Made by a program: the position numbers and the translations under genes. Below the pieces are notes generated by a model. The model had not been told where the DNA came from. It saw nothing but the letters and a program-made list of their open reading frames with translations, and did no database searches. A stretch of 61,619 bases of DNA from Bacillus subtilis (GTDB lineage: Bacteria; Bacillota; Bacilli; Bacillales; Bacillaceae_C): NCBI RefSeq assembly GCF_008764245.1, contig NZ_VTQV01000001.1:177093-238711 (forward strand), read 5' to 3'. Below, one piece after another: positions 35,628 through 44,642 of this stretch. Positions within the stretch are counted from its first letter, which is position 1. Each line of letters starts with the position of its first letter.

Positions 35628-35657
35628 TTAGGACTTGGTACTAAGTATACCATTATA
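35628..35657 (-). promoter_or_regulatory. fabH promoter -10 box and FapR operator
   Basis: Minus-strand TATAAT (35652-35657) is followed after 6 bases by the FapR-like site 35628-35645 (plus-strand TTAGGACTTGGTACTAAG, two or three mismatches to the consensus). The placement is the same as at fabI. The -35 box is poor. Confidence 0.65.
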
Positions 35658-35812
35658 CATTTTTGTTGTAAATTGCCTTAATGTTTTCGTGAGATCACTC
35701 CAATTCTTTTCAGTTTACCTCCCTTTAATCTATAGAATTTGGACTTAACTTAGATATTTTCGTTGCTCGTTTGAATTTCCCTCTTTTTCCTTTAAAATTT
35801 TAACATCAAAGC

Positions 35813-36379
35813 CTAACAACCATCTGCTTTAACCTTCTCTGATAAATGATGAATCACACTTCCTATTTCTCCCCCCTCAGTATTTTTGATCCATTCACTA
35901 TAATTGTTAAGTCTGAAATAAATATCTTCATTTCCCATCGTAATATGGTATTCCAGCACTTCCCCACCCATTTTTATTCTCTCTTCCTTTATTTTCTCTA
36001 TTGCTTGAGAAAAAGTCGAGTAAGATCGCTGCATGCAAGAAGGTTGAATAAGTACAATCGGCGTTTGAATCTGCATCGAATTCTGTTCTTTTAAAATAGA
36101 AAGCAACAAATCATGTACTTCTGTTTTCTGTTGTGAATAAAAGTCGACTAAAGGGACAATGATCATTAAAACCTTTTCGTCGAAAATATTTTTCTCCTCA
36201 TGTAAATGGGCATATTGTAAATGGGCATTTCTGCCGATAAATAGCCATCTTTCTTCCTGCTCACTTGTTTGCCATTGAATAAAATCCTTTGCGTACACTT
36301 GGTAATCTTGTTCCAATAATTGTTCACAAATCATAAAACCATATCGTTGCCGGGCTCCTAAAACAATGGCAGATTTCAT
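35813..36379 (-). CDS. yjaV: YjaV-like protein with Rossmann-type N-terminus
   Basis: A 188-residue protein. Residues 1-25 (MKSAIVLGARQRYGFMICEQ) look like a nucleotide-binding beta-alpha-beta start without the full GxGxxG. The rest is poorly conserved. Its position before fabH fits B. subtilis yjaV, of unknown function. ATG at 36379 is chosen because GGGGG is then 9 bases away; the ATG at 36388 would touch it. Confidence 0.65.
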   Translation of the reverse strand: MKSAIVLGARQRYGFMICEQLLEQDYQVYAKDFIQWQTSEQEERWLFIGRNAHLQYAHLHEEKNIFDEKVLMIIVPLVDFYSQQKTEVHDLLLSILKEQNSMQIQTPIVLIQPSCMQRSYSTFSQAIEKIKEERIKMGGEVLEYHITMGNEDIYFRLNNYSEWIKNTEGGEIGSVIHHLSEKVKADGC

Positions 36380-36598
36380 CGTATTCATCCCCCTATTTTT
36401 ACTGTTATTATTAGACTATGCATGATGTTTCCTTTTTTAATCCCTGCAATCACAATCCAGCAAATGAAAATGTAAAGAAAGTAAGAGCGATCGTTATGAA
36501 AAGTATCACTTTATAAATTTTTATCCATATGGTATGATTGCAGTATTCGGTTATCATCTAACTTCTTAATAAAATAGAATATTTTCGGGGGATTTAAT

Positions 36599-36784
36599 AT
36601 GAAATTCGTAATGACCTTTGTATGGGCCTTCATTCTTGGACATGTTGTAAGCTATGTTATTTCATCTATGAACAGTATTCCATATAGCTTTGGAACTGCG
36701 TCCATTTTTGGCGTGGTGATCTTTGTTTTGGTTTCCTTGATTGGAACTGTATCGATTTCACCACAGCCCACTAACGAACGTTAA
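36599..36784 (+). CDS. yjzD: DUF2929 small membrane protein YjzD
   Basis: A 61-residue protein with two transmembrane helices (about residues 4-22 and 32-52), MKFVMTFVWAFILGHVVSYV start, typical of YjzD. The ribosome-binding site is CGGGGGA. In B. subtilis it is reported near fabHA; the function is unclear. It ends in a strong terminator shared with clpB. Confidence 0.85.
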   Translation: MKFVMTFVWAFILGHVVSYVISSMNSIPYSFGTASIFGVVIFVLVSLIGTVSISPQPTNER

Positions 36785-36815
36785 AAAAACTCGCCGCTTT
36801 GGCGAGTTTTTTGTT
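36783..36815 (+). terminator. Bidirectional terminator between yjzD and clpB
   Basis: AAAAAACTCGCC-GCTTT-GGCGAGTTTTTT. Confidence 0.92.
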
Positions 36816-36820
36816 GAGCT

Positions 36821-39421
36821 TTAATGCAGGATGGTTATTTGGTCGTCTTGTACTTCAATCTTCAACGTGGTAAAAGGGTGGACATGTCCGGCAATAATTT
36901 CTTTTGCCAGTTTCGTTTCAATATGACTTTGCATATATCTCTTTAGCGGACGGGCACCATATATTGGATCGTATGCCGCTTGAGCAATAAAACGTTTTGC
37001 GTCTTCTGATATTTCTAGTTGGATATTTTGTTCGCTTAAACGTTGCCGTAATTCATTCAATAGTTTTCCGACAATCCCTACAATATTATTTAATGTGAGT
37101 GGTTTGAACAAAATGATATCGTCTATTCTATTGAGAAATTCTGGGCGGAACGCCGTACGCAGTTGTCCCAATACAAGCTCTTTTGTTTTTTCGTCAATCT
37201 CTTCTTGGTCCCCTTCTCGTTCCAATAGGTGCGCGGAACCAATATTTGAGGTCATAATGATGACCGTATTTTTGAAATCCACTCGTCTTCCTTGGGAATC
37301 GGTAATCCGTCCATCATCCAATACTTGTAATAAAATATTAAAAACTTCAGGATGGGCCTTTTCAATTTCATCTAATAAAATAACAGAATAGGGTTTTCTG
37401 CGGACTGCCTCCGTCAGTTGTCCCCCTTCTTCATAACCAACATAACCAGGTGGTGCCCCGATTAAGCGTGAGACTGCGTGTTTTTCCATATACTCTGACA
37501 TATCGATGCGGATCATATGCTCTTCACTATCAAATAAAGTTTCCGCAAGAGCCTTTGCCAATTCAGTTTTTCCCACCCCTGTTGGTCCTAGGAAGATAAA
37601 TGAACCTATTGGTCGATTCGGATCTTTGATCCCTGCTCTTGCTCGTAGTACGGCGTTACTCACGAGTTCCACTGCATCGTCCTGTCCGATTACACGCTTA
37701 TGCAAAATAGAGTCTAACTTTAATAATTTTTCCCTTTCCCCTTCAACCAATTTCATAACAGGAATTCCTGTCCAACGTGAAACAATTTCGGCAATTTCGT
37801 CCTCCGTAACCTCTTCTTTCACAAGGCGATTTTCATCTTCCTGATGAGCAATGACTCTCTCTTCCATTGCTTGCAATTCTTTTTCAATGGCTGGAATTTT
37901 TCCATGGCGGAGTTCTGCCGCACGATTGAGATCATATTGATTTTCGGCGTCTTCTAACTCTCGGCGAAATTTCTCCAATTCCTCTCTTTTTCCCTGAAGT
38001 TGTAAGATTTCATCTTTTTCAGATTGCCATTTTGCTTTCATTTCATCTGCTTTTTCTTTTAGATCTGCTAGTTCTTTCTGAAGGATCTCTAGACGTTCTT
38101 TACTTGCCTCATCCTCTTCTTTCTGAAGGGCCGCCTCTTCAATTTCCAATTGCATCACTCTTCTCGTTACCTCGTCAAGCTCGGTGGGCATTGAATCAAT
38201 TTCCACCCGAATATTGGCACATGCTTCATCAACAAGATCAATCGCTTTATCTGGCAGAAACCGGTCCGTTATATAACGATCAGATAAAGTCGTTGCCGCT
38301 ACTAAAGCTCGATCATGAATATTGACCCCATGGTGAATTTCAAACCGCTCTTTAAGTCCTCTTAATATGGAAATGGTGTCTTCCACGGTTGGCTCAGAGA
38401 CTAACACCTTTTGAAAACGCCGCTCTAAAGCCGCATCTTTTTCAATGTGGAGACGATATTCATCTAAAGTAGTCGCACCAATACAATGTAGTTCTCCTCG
38501 TGCTAGCATCGGTTTCAGCATATTGCCAGCATCCATCGCACCTTCCGTTTTTCCTGCCCCGACAATGGTATGAATCTCATCTATAAATAGCAGGATTTTC
38601 CCTTCACTTTTCTTCACTTCTTGGAGCACAGCCTTTAAGCGTTCTTCAAACTCACCACGAAATTTTGCACCTGCAATTAAGGAACCTATGTCCAATGAAA
38701 AAATCGTTTTATCCTTTAATCCTTCTGGCACATCTTTTCTAACAATCCGTTGTGCCAATCCTTCAACAATAGCCGTTTTCCCAACGCCCGGTTCCCCAAT
38801 TAAAACAGGGTTATTTTTTGTTTTTCTTGATAAGATGCGTACAACATTGCGAATTTCCTGGTCACGGCCAATAACAGGGTCATGCTTCCCTTCCTTCACT
38901 TCGGAAACAAGATCTCTACCGTACTTCTTCAATACTTCATAAGTTGCTTCAGGGTTTTGTGACGTCACATGCTGTCCTCCTCTAATCCGGTCAATTTCAT
39001 TTTTCAGATTTTTTTCTGTAATGCCTTTTTGAGATAAAAATCTAGATAATTGATTGTTAGATAATTTCATTAAAGCTAAGGCAATATGCTCGACAGATAT
39101 ATACTCATCTTCCAATTTTTCCTTTGCTTTTTCTGCTTCTCGTAACAGACTCTGTAAATCAGAACTAAGGTATTGTCCTCCTTTAATACCTTCCCCTGTT
39201 ACCTGGGGTTTTGTAGCCATGTACCGATCAAGTTGTTGTTGAATTTCACTTTTTGCTACTCCTAAGCCTTCATATAAACGAGCCAGCAAACTATCACTTT
39301 TTTCTAACAAGACATACCATAGATGAATCACATCCAATTCAGGATGACTTTCCTTCACGGCTTTTTGCTGTGCCTCAACAAAGCCTTCTTGCATCGTCAT
39401 CGTCATGTTGCTTAGATCCAT
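36821..39421 (-). CDS. clpB: ATP-dependent disaggregase ClpB
   Basis: An 866-residue Hsp100 chaperone that works with DnaK to dissolve aggregates. The Clp N domain is at residues 1-150. AAA1 has Walker A GEPGVGKT (near 205). The middle coiled-coil domain is at about 400-520. AAA2 has Walker A GPTGVGKT (near 600), followed by the C-terminal D2 small domain. The start is ATG at 39421 behind AGGATGTGA; the ORF's first six codons are rejected. No CtsR box (GGTCAAA repeat) or CIRCE is visible upstream, only a hairpin and the inverted repeat GACTAG-N7-CTAGTC. B. subtilis lacks clpB. Confidence 0.96.
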   Translation of the reverse strand: MDLSNMTMTMQEGFVEAQQKAVKESHPELDVIHLWYVLLEKSDSLLARLYEGLGVAKSEIQQQLDRYMATKPQVTGEGIKGGQYLSSDLQSLLREAEKAKEKLEDEYISVEHIALALMKLSNNQLSRFLSQKGITEKNLKNEIDRIRGGQHVTSQNPEATYEVLKKYGRDLVSEVKEGKHDPVIGRDQEIRNVVRILSRKTKNNPVLIGEPGVGKTAIVEGLAQRIVRKDVPEGLKDKTIFSLDIGSLIAGAKFRGEFEERLKAVLQEVKKSEGKILLFIDEIHTIVGAGKTEGAMDAGNMLKPMLARGELHCIGATTLDEYRLHIEKDAALERRFQKVLVSEPTVEDTISILRGLKERFEIHHGVNIHDRALVAATTLSDRYITDRFLPDKAIDLVDEACANIRVEIDSMPTELDEVTRRVMQLEIEEAALQKEEDEASKERLEILQKELADLKEKADEMKAKWQSEKDEILQLQGKREELEKFRRELEDAENQYDLNRAAELRHGKIPAIEKELQAMEERVIAHQEDENRLVKEEVTEDEIAEIVSRWTGIPVMKLVEGEREKLLKLDSILHKRVIGQDDAVELVSNAVLRARAGIKDPNRPIGSFIFLGPTGVGKTELAKALAETLFDSEEHMIRIDMSEYMEKHAVSRLIGAPPGYVGYEEGGQLTEAVRRKPYSVILLDEIEKAHPEVFNILLQVLDDGRITDSQGRRVDFKNTVIIMTSNIGSAHLLEREGDQEEIDEKTKELVLGQLRTAFRPEFLNRIDDIILFKPLTLNNIVGIVGKLLNELRQRLSEQNIQLEISEDAKRFIAQAAYDPIYGARPLKRYMQSHIETKLAKEIIAGHVHPFTTLKIEVQDDQITILH

Positions 39422-39484
39422 TTGCTCACATCCTATCACTCGTTTACTCTAAGTTTCTTGTGCTTTTCTTCACTTACGAAAAAC

Positions 39485-39545
39485 AGCGGAAGGCTTCCAA
39501 AAGGAGCTTTCCGCCATTCGATCATTGACTAGGGTATTACTAGTC
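39485..39545 (-). promoter_or_regulatory. clpB leader hairpin and GACTAG inverted repeat
   Basis: GCGGAAGGCTTCC (39486-39498) and GGAGCTTTCCGC form a stem with a four-base AAAA loop in the leader. Upstream of it, GACTAG (39527-39532) and CTAGTC (39540-39545) are a perfect inverted repeat with 7 bases between. Either may control clpB; no known heat-shock operator was found. Confidence 0.4.
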
Positions 39546-39590
39546 TTCTGTTAACAAATTCCCTATTCTAACCTTTTTAAACGTGACAAT

Positions 39591-39899
39591 TCAGGATATG
39601 CCCAAAGCGATTTTTGCATAACGTGACATTTTATCCTTAGACCAAGGTGGACTCCAAACGATATCAACATCGACTTCTTTTACCTCAGGTATATCTACAA
39701 GAGCCGCATTTACCTGATCGACAATCACAGGTGCCAGCGGGCATCCCATTGAGGTTAATGTCATCGTCACTTTTGTCAATCCATTTTCATCCATATCAAC
39801 GTCATAAACCAAGCCTAGATTCACAATATCGATTCCAAGTTCTGGGTCAATGACTTGTTCCAACGCACCCATGATATTTTCTTTCAAAGCTTCATCCAT
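39591..39899 (-). CDS. yitW: MIP18/DUF59 iron-sulfur assembly factor, YitW type
   Basis: A 102-residue DUF59 protein. The conserved Cys lies in MTLTSMGCPLAPVI, and the start block ALEQVIDPELGIDIVNLGLV is diagnostic. Relatives (SufT/PaaD) help mature iron-sulfur proteins. The ribosome-binding site AAAGGAGGA is strong. The precise partner is not shown by the context. Confidence 0.92.
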   Translation of the reverse strand: MDEALKENIMGALEQVIDPELGIDIVNLGLVYDVDMDENGLTKVTMTLTSMGCPLAPVIVDQVNAALVDIPEVKEVDVDIVWSPPWSKDKMSRYAKIALGIS

Positions 39900-39995
39900 G
39901 CTTTTTTCCTCCTTTTAGAACTGTCTCCTTTATTCTATCATACCAAAACCGTGGGAAAATCAAACTAAAATGATCCCGTTATTTAAGACAATTGT

Positions 39996-40793
39996 CTATA
40001 TTTTTACAGCCGAATTATGTTGAGGAAATAAATGATTTTCAAACCAATCAACTGTTTTTAAAAGGGCCTCTCGACTGACCTTATGACCTGCTTTCGCATC
40101 TACAATAAATTGTAAATTGGCAGGTACTTTTGTATATGCCTCTTTACTTTTCTCATAAAAATCAAAAGTTGGCTGAAATGGCACAATCGGATCCTGCTTT
40201 CCGTGCCAGATTAACAAGGGCCGTTGTGCTAATTTTTCAGGATTCATGCTTAAATCAAAAGGCTTTAAAGATGCATATTCATGCTCTAACTCCTGATCTG
40301 AAAAAGGAAGTTTTACTCCTGCTTCTTTTAGTTGTCTAATTTGGCCTCTTGCTAATTTCTCGTAACTCGGGCTACCCATTAAGGAGACAGCTGCTTTAAT
40401 CCATTTATATTGTGTAAGGGCCCCAAAAGTAATAATACCGCCCATAGAGGTACCAACAAGTCCGATTTTCTCAGGTTTAGCTAGCTCTCTGTTAACGAAT
40501 TCGTTTTTCAAAACTTCCAATTCAGAGATCGTCTGAACAACCATCCTCCAAAATTGGAACATCAATTCTTTGTTGCTTTGCCCATTACTTCTTTCACCGT
40601 GAAGATGAACATCCGGTAATACTACTCGAAATCCCTTTTCTGCCAATAAATAAGCAAAGTGAAGATTATGTTCCTTCGCAGACGTAAACCCATGAATAAA
40701 AAACACCATTGGCTGTGCAAGATCACGATATTCATCTTTTATAACATGAAGAAATGGGATATCTTTTAATTTTTCATTATGAATCTCAATCAT
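39996..40793 (-). CDS. yitV: Alpha/beta hydrolase, YitV type
   Basis: A 265-residue esterase-like enzyme. The oxyanion block FFIHGFTSAKE, the nucleophile GTSMGG (Ser near 124), an acid in HGKQDPIVPF and the final His in DAKAGHKVSR are all present. The substrate is unknown. The ribosome-binding site is AAAGGGGAG. It is next to yitW, as in B. subtilis yitV-yitW. Confidence 0.87.
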   Translation of the reverse strand: MIEIHNEKLKDIPFLHVIKDEYRDLAQPMVFFIHGFTSAKEHNLHFAYLLAEKGFRVVLPDVHLHGERSNGQSNKELMFQFWRMVVQTISELEVLKNEFVNRELAKPEKIGLVGTSMGGIITFGALTQYKWIKAAVSLMGSPSYEKLARGQIRQLKEAGVKLPFSDQELEHEYASLKPFDLSMNPEKLAQRPLLIWHGKQDPIVPFQPTFDFYEKSKEAYTKVPANLQFIVDAKAGHKVSREALLKTVDWFENHLFPQHNSAVKI

Positions 40794-40847
40794 GCTGGCT
40801 CCCCTTTACAAAATTGACTTTCAAATATCTTCATCTTATCACTAGAA

Positions 40848-40876
40848 AGAAAAAGTGCCAAATGTGGCAGTTTTTT
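40848..40876 (+). terminator. Terminator-like hairpin in a divergent intergenic region
   Basis: AAAAAGTGCCA-AATG-TGGCAGTTTTTT. It lies between the divergent starts of yitV and the degV-like gene, where no transcript should end. Confidence 0.6.
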
Positions 40877-40898
40877 ATATGCTTTTTCCAGTTAGTGA

Positions 40899-40927
40899 TT
40901 GTACTTTTCACATAAAATCGGTAAACT
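40899..40927 (+). promoter_or_regulatory. Putative sigma-A promoter of the degV-like gene
   Basis: TTGTAC, a 17-base spacer and TAAACT, 53 bases before the ATG. Confidence 0.5.
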
Positions 40928-40979
40928 TAAGGCAATGAACGACGGCTTTATTATATTTTATCCATAGGAGTGATTCGGG

Positions 40980-41840
40980 ATGACGGTTAAATTATTTGCA
41001 GACAGTGCGTCTGATTTGCCATTATCATATTTTCAAGAGCATGACATTCAATTAATCCCTCTCCAAGTTCATTTAGATAACAAAAATTATTTAGATTTGG
41101 AAACCATAACACCTAAAGAGATATACAAAGAAATTCGAGCAGGGAAAATGCCAAAAACATCTCAAGCCTCCCCTCAATTATTTCAGGAATTATTCACTAA
41201 TTTAGCGGAACAAGGTCAGAAAGGTTTGTATATTGCGTTTTCCTCTGAGTTATCGGGCACGTATCAAACGGCTGTTATGATCCGGGACCAAGTGAAAGAA
41301 GAATACCCAGAATTAGAATTAACGATTATTGATAGCAAATGTGCATCCATCGGTTATGGATTATGCGTAAAAACAGCAGTTGAAAAATTAAAAGCTGGTG
41401 CAACAATAGAAGAAATCATTGCTGACGTTGAATTTCATTGTCAACATATGGAACATTTATTTACTGTTGAGGATTTAGATTTTTTGGCAAGAGGCGGCCG
41501 ACTGTCTAAGGCTTCAGCTTTTTTAGGTGGATTATTAAATATTAAACCCCTTCTTCATGTGGAGGATGGGAAACTCGTGCCGATCGAAAAAATTCGTGGA
41601 AAGAAAAAATTACTGAAGCGAATGTTAGATGTGATGGAGGAACGCGGCGTCAATCTGCAAAATCAGACGATTGGTATAAGCCATGGAGATGATGAGGAAC
41701 TCGCACTAGAAATGAAAAAAATGATTGAAGAACGATTTGGCACCAAAAAATTCTATATTAATATTATTGGTGCTGTGATTGCCTCTCATGCTGGCCCCAG
41801 TACACTGGCGATCTTTTTCCTAAACAGTGAACAAGCATAA
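40980..41840 (+). CDS. yitS: DegV-family fatty-acid-binding protein
   Basis: A 286-residue DegV (FakB-like) protein, which binds a fatty acid and presents it to a kinase for phospholipid synthesis. Family blocks are ADSASDLPLSYFQEHDIQLI, FSSELSGTYQTA, DSKCASIGYG, DLDFLARGGRLSKASAF and the C-terminal IGAVIASHAGPSTLAIFF. The position near yitV/yitW suggests the B. subtilis yitS counterpart. The ribosome-binding site is AGGAGTGAT. Confidence 0.92.
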   Translation: MTVKLFADSASDLPLSYFQEHDIQLIPLQVHLDNKNYLDLETITPKEIYKEIRAGKMPKTSQASPQLFQELFTNLAEQGQKGLYIAFSSELSGTYQTAVMIRDQVKEEYPELELTIIDSKCASIGYGLCVKTAVEKLKAGATIEEIIADVEFHCQHMEHLFTVEDLDFLARGGRLSKASAFLGGLLNIKPLLHVEDGKLVPIEKIRGKKKLLKRMLDVMEERGVNLQNQTIGISHGDDEELALEMKKMIEERFGTKKFYINIIGAVIASHAGPSTLAIFFLNSEQA

Positions 41841-41897
41841 TATCTCCATTTAACAGGAAAACTAAACATCATTTCCACATGAAAGGAGATTGGTAAA

Positions 41898-42032
41898 ATG
41901 CGTTACAACACTTCAGATAACGACAAAAAGGCTAGGGATAACCAAGCTACTCAAGAAGCTAAAAATGAATTACGTGAAAGAAATCGCAAAGCCGGAAAAA
42001 ATCAATATTCAAAGAAAACAGATCATCTGTAA
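41898..42032 (+). CDS. DUF3941-type small hydrophilic protein
   Basis: 44 codons, with AAAGGAGAT 8 bases upstream. The product is highly charged and disordered (MRYNTSDNDKKARDNQATQE start) and resembles the short DUF3941 proteins of Bacillus. A terminator follows directly at 42036. The function is unknown. Confidence 0.78.
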   Translation: MRYNTSDNDKKARDNQATQEAKNELRERNRKAGKNQYSKKTDHL

Positions 42033-42035
42033 ACA

Positions 42036-42062
42036 TTGGGGAGCATACCGCTCCTCATTTTT
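42036..42062 (+). terminator. Terminator of the DUF3941 gene
   Basis: GGGAGC-ATACC-GCTCC followed by TCATTTTTT. Confidence 0.85.
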
Positions 42063-42136
42063 TAATAATATGCAGGTTGTTCCCCCTTGCTTAATCAACT
42101 ATAATAAGAGGAAGTATATTTTCGGGAGGGAAAAAG

Positions 42137-42628
42137 ATGGCAAAAGAAAATTCATTTGATATTGTTTCAAAAGTTGATTTATCAGAAGTGACGAACGCGA
42201 TTAATATTGCCATGAAGGAAATTCAAAATAGATATGATTTTAAGGGGAGTAAAAGTGAAATTAGCCTACAAAATGATGAACTTGTTCTCATTTCCGATGA
42301 TGAATTTAAAATGAAACAACTAAAAGATGTATTACTCAGTAAACTAATCAAAAGAGAAGTGGCGATTAAAAATCTGGACTATGGCAAGTTAGAAAGTGCC
42401 TTTGGTGGAACGGTTCGCCAAAGAGCGAAAATCGTCCAAGGAATTGATAAAGAAAATGCAAAAAAAATCAATACACTCATTAAGCAAAGTGGTATAAAAG
42501 TTAAAAGCCAAACTCAAGATGAACAAATCCGCGTAACAGGTAAAAATCGTGATGATCTTCAACAAGTCATTCATCTTATCAAAGAGGCCGATCTACCGAT
42601 TGATGTTCAATTTGTCAATTATCGATAA
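42137..42628 (+). CDS. yitK: YajQ-family nucleotide-binding protein (YitK)
   Basis: A 163-residue YajQ (UPF0234) protein of two RRM-like domains. The start [20 protein letters not shown] and [11 protein letters not shown] are diagnostic. Proteobacterial members bind cyclic di-GMP; the role in Bacillus is open. The ribosome-binding site is GGGAGGG. There is a terminator at 42657. Confidence 0.92.
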   Translation: MAKENSFDIVSKVDLSEVTNAINIAMKEIQNRYDFKGSKSEISLQNDELVLISDDEFKMKQLKDVLLSKLIKREVAIKNLDYGKLESAFGGTVRQRAKIVQGIDKENAKKINTLIKQSGIKVKSQTQDEQIRVTGKNRDDLQQVIHLIKEADLPIDVQFVNYR

Positions 42629-42656
42629 TCTGCATTCATACATAGAGAGAATCATA

Positions 42657-42695
42657 AAAACACCGAACAGAGAAGCTCAGTTCGGTGTTTTAATA
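42657..42695 (+). terminator. Terminator of yitK
   Basis: AAAACACCGAAC pairs with GTTCGGTGTTTT across an 11-base loop. Confidence 0.9.
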
Positions 42696-42708
42696 CGTCC
42701 GTTTGCTT

Positions 42709-44109
42709 TTAATCAATCGGCTTGTTCTTTCCTCTCCGCCATGCAATATACATAAATAGGCCGAACAGGGCAAACACAATAAAAATGGAAAGGATAAACA
42801 GAATATTATATCCACTCTTTTCCATCAATTTATAGATCTCCGCTTGATCTCGATCAATCACAAGCTGATATTCCCCATCTGCACTTCTCACAAGATCATT
42901 GTTTAATAAACCTCTTAACTCTTTTTCGTCCTCTAATTGCTCCTTAGATAGGCGAACGGCTTGATCTTTCGTCGTATTATTTACGGCAATGACCAGCGTA
43001 TCTGATTTGTATTGTCTCTGGTAGACGACCATCCCATCTTTCTCATACAGGAGTTTGATTGTACCCCTTGTTAAAGCTGGTTGTTCCTTACGAATCTGAC
43101 CTAACTTTGAAATATAATCACTTAATTCCTTATCCGCCCGAAAATTCATTAAAGGAATATTTTCAGGCAATTCTTTACCATCTACCGCTGTTTCCGTCGC
43201 ATAATAGACCATTGGCATTTCTGGTTGGGTATATAAAAATGCTAAAGCCTGTTTCCACCCAGTAATAGGATAGGTCCCTTTCTCAAGCATTTCCGTTGTA
43301 AATCTAGGTGTATATTGATTATCAAAAAAAGCAATTCTTCGAGAAAATTTCTTTTCATTTTTTTCCCATAGATCAAATAGAGGTTGAAAAGATTGATTCG
43401 GTTCGGAAAGTTCTTCTCTCAATAACCGATTTAGAGGAACATTTACCATACTATCAAATCCAAGTTGATCATAAGCCTCTAATTCGGTTTGATCTAAGTC
43501 CTTTTCAAATCCTGTAATAAATATATCTGGTTTTGCTTTCTTGACTTCTGAAATAAAGTGCTCCCAATAAGCCGGAGTTAATTCTTTAAGATGATTCATC
43601 TGAATCCCATCTACCCCGACATCAATCCAAGAAAGAGTCGCCGATAAAAGAACTTCCTCTAAATTCGGGTATTCCTCTGGAGACATCACAGGTATTTCAA
43701 GGATCATTTTCATTTTTCGTTTGTGTACTTCATCTACAAGTTGTTTAAACTCCTCTATCGTGCCAAAATGGGGCTCAGGTTGTGTATAATCCTTTACCCA
43801 CTCCCCATGAAATCCCCCTTCTTCGTTAGCAAAAATAGAAGAAAGTTGCACAACAGTGAAATTCATCTCTTTTATGTAATCAAGCTGATCTATAATCCCC
43901 TGGAAATCACCACCCTGGTAGCGTAATGGATCTTGGACATTTACGTCAAAGTCATTATCCACATCCCCATCTGAGAAGCGATCAACCATAAGGGAATAAA
44001 TCATTTCATCTTGCCAATCCTGTCCGTTGATTCCTTCTGCACCCACTGTGATAGGAACTAAAAGAAATAATGGACTCAATAATATTGTAATCATGAATTT
44101 TTTTAACAA
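42709..44109 (-). CDS. Membrane-anchored alpha-amylase homologue lacking catalytic residues
   Basis: A 466-residue protein with a signal peptide (1-24, ending VGAEG), a GH13-like barrel with HFGTIEEFKQLVDEVHKR, a C-terminal beta domain, then a transmembrane helix (about 437-456) and a basic tail. All four GH13 signatures are damaged. Region I reads LEIPVMS instead of DvvxNH, region II GIQMN instead of GFRxD, region III TGFEKD instead of GExx, and region IV DNQY instead of xNHD. The nucleophile, the transition-state Asp and probably the acid Glu are lost. The start is TTG at 44109 behind GGAGGT. Carbohydrate binding or scaffolding is inferred. Confidence 0.85.
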   Translation of the reverse strand: MLKKFMITILLSPLFLLVPITVGAEGINGQDWQDEMIYSLMVDRFSDGDVDNDFDVNVQDPLRYQGGDFQGIIDQLDYIKEMNFTVVQLSSIFANEEGGFHGEWVKDYTQPEPHFGTIEEFKQLVDEVHKRKMKMILEIPVMSPEEYPNLEEVLLSATLSWIDVGVDGIQMNHLKELTPAYWEHFISEVKKAKPDIFITGFEKDLDQTELEAYDQLGFDSMVNVPLNRLLREELSEPNQSFQPLFDLWEKNEKKFSRRIAFFDNQYTPRFTTEMLEKGTYPITGWKQALAFLYTQPEMPMVYYATETAVDGKELPENIPLMNFRADKELSDYISKLGQIRKEQPALTRGTIKLLYEKDGMVVYQRQYKSDTLVIAVNNTTKDQAVRLSKEQLEDEKELRGLLNNDLVRSADGEYQLVIDRDQAEIYKLMEKSGYNILFILSIFIVFALFGLFMYIAWRRGKNKPID

Positions 44110-44126
44110 AATCAATACCTCCAAGA

Positions 44127-44151
44127 AAAAAACCGCACACATGCGGTTTTA
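44127..44151 (-). terminator. Terminator of yisL overlapping its stop codon
   Basis: AAAACCGCA and TGCGGTTTT around CACA, with a minus-strand T run. The TAA of yisL is in one arm, and the ribosome-binding site of the amylase-like gene follows at once. Confidence 0.85.
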
Positions 44152-44523
44152 CGATGCAAACCAATTCCAGCCTAGTGGAAGCCTTGCACCAAGATAAAAA
44201 GTGACAATAAATGCAATAATAAGAATGGTCCAGAACACCCCTGTTTTTTTACCTAACTTCGTTCGAATTAAAACCATTTCCATCATCGCGATCACAACGA
44301 CACCAAAAAGAAATTTTACTCCGTAAAGAGCTGGGTCAGTACTACCCCATTTTGAAAAGAGCAGCACTCCTGTCGTGATAATCAATAAATAAAAAACACG
44401 TAAGATCATTTGCACGATCGTCATCGCTTTTTCTTTGCCACTTTTATGTAGAGCGACAGCAACAATAAATAAAATAATAGCAATCACCCACGTTGTAATA
44501 TGGGCATCCGTACGATCAAACAT
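44149..44523 (-). CDS. yisL: UPF0344 membrane protein YisL
   Basis: A 124-residue protein with four predicted transmembrane helices and a conserved TDAHITTWVIAIILFIVAVA start, typical of YisL. The function is unknown. The ribosome-binding site AAAGGAGGA is strong. It stays close to the gerP operon, as in B. subtilis. Confidence 0.9.
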   Translation of the reverse strand: MFDRTDAHITTWVIAIILFIVAVALHKSGKEKAMTIVQMILRVFYLLIITTGVLLFSKWGSTDPALYGVKFLFGVVVIAMMEMVLIRTKLGKKTGVFWTILIIAFIVTFYLGARLPLGWNWFAS

Positions 44524-44642
44524 TCATTTTCCTCCTTTCAAAGTACTAGCAGATTAACAATTTGGTTTCATATTATCATATATAGGCTAAAAACCACAGG
44601 ATTAACCATTTATTTCACAATATTGTACATTTTACCTATTCA

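Noticed and set aside
38032-38325. 97-codon ORF antisense to clpB
   Set aside because: It mirrors the charged coiled-coil middle domain of clpB; no ribosome-binding site.
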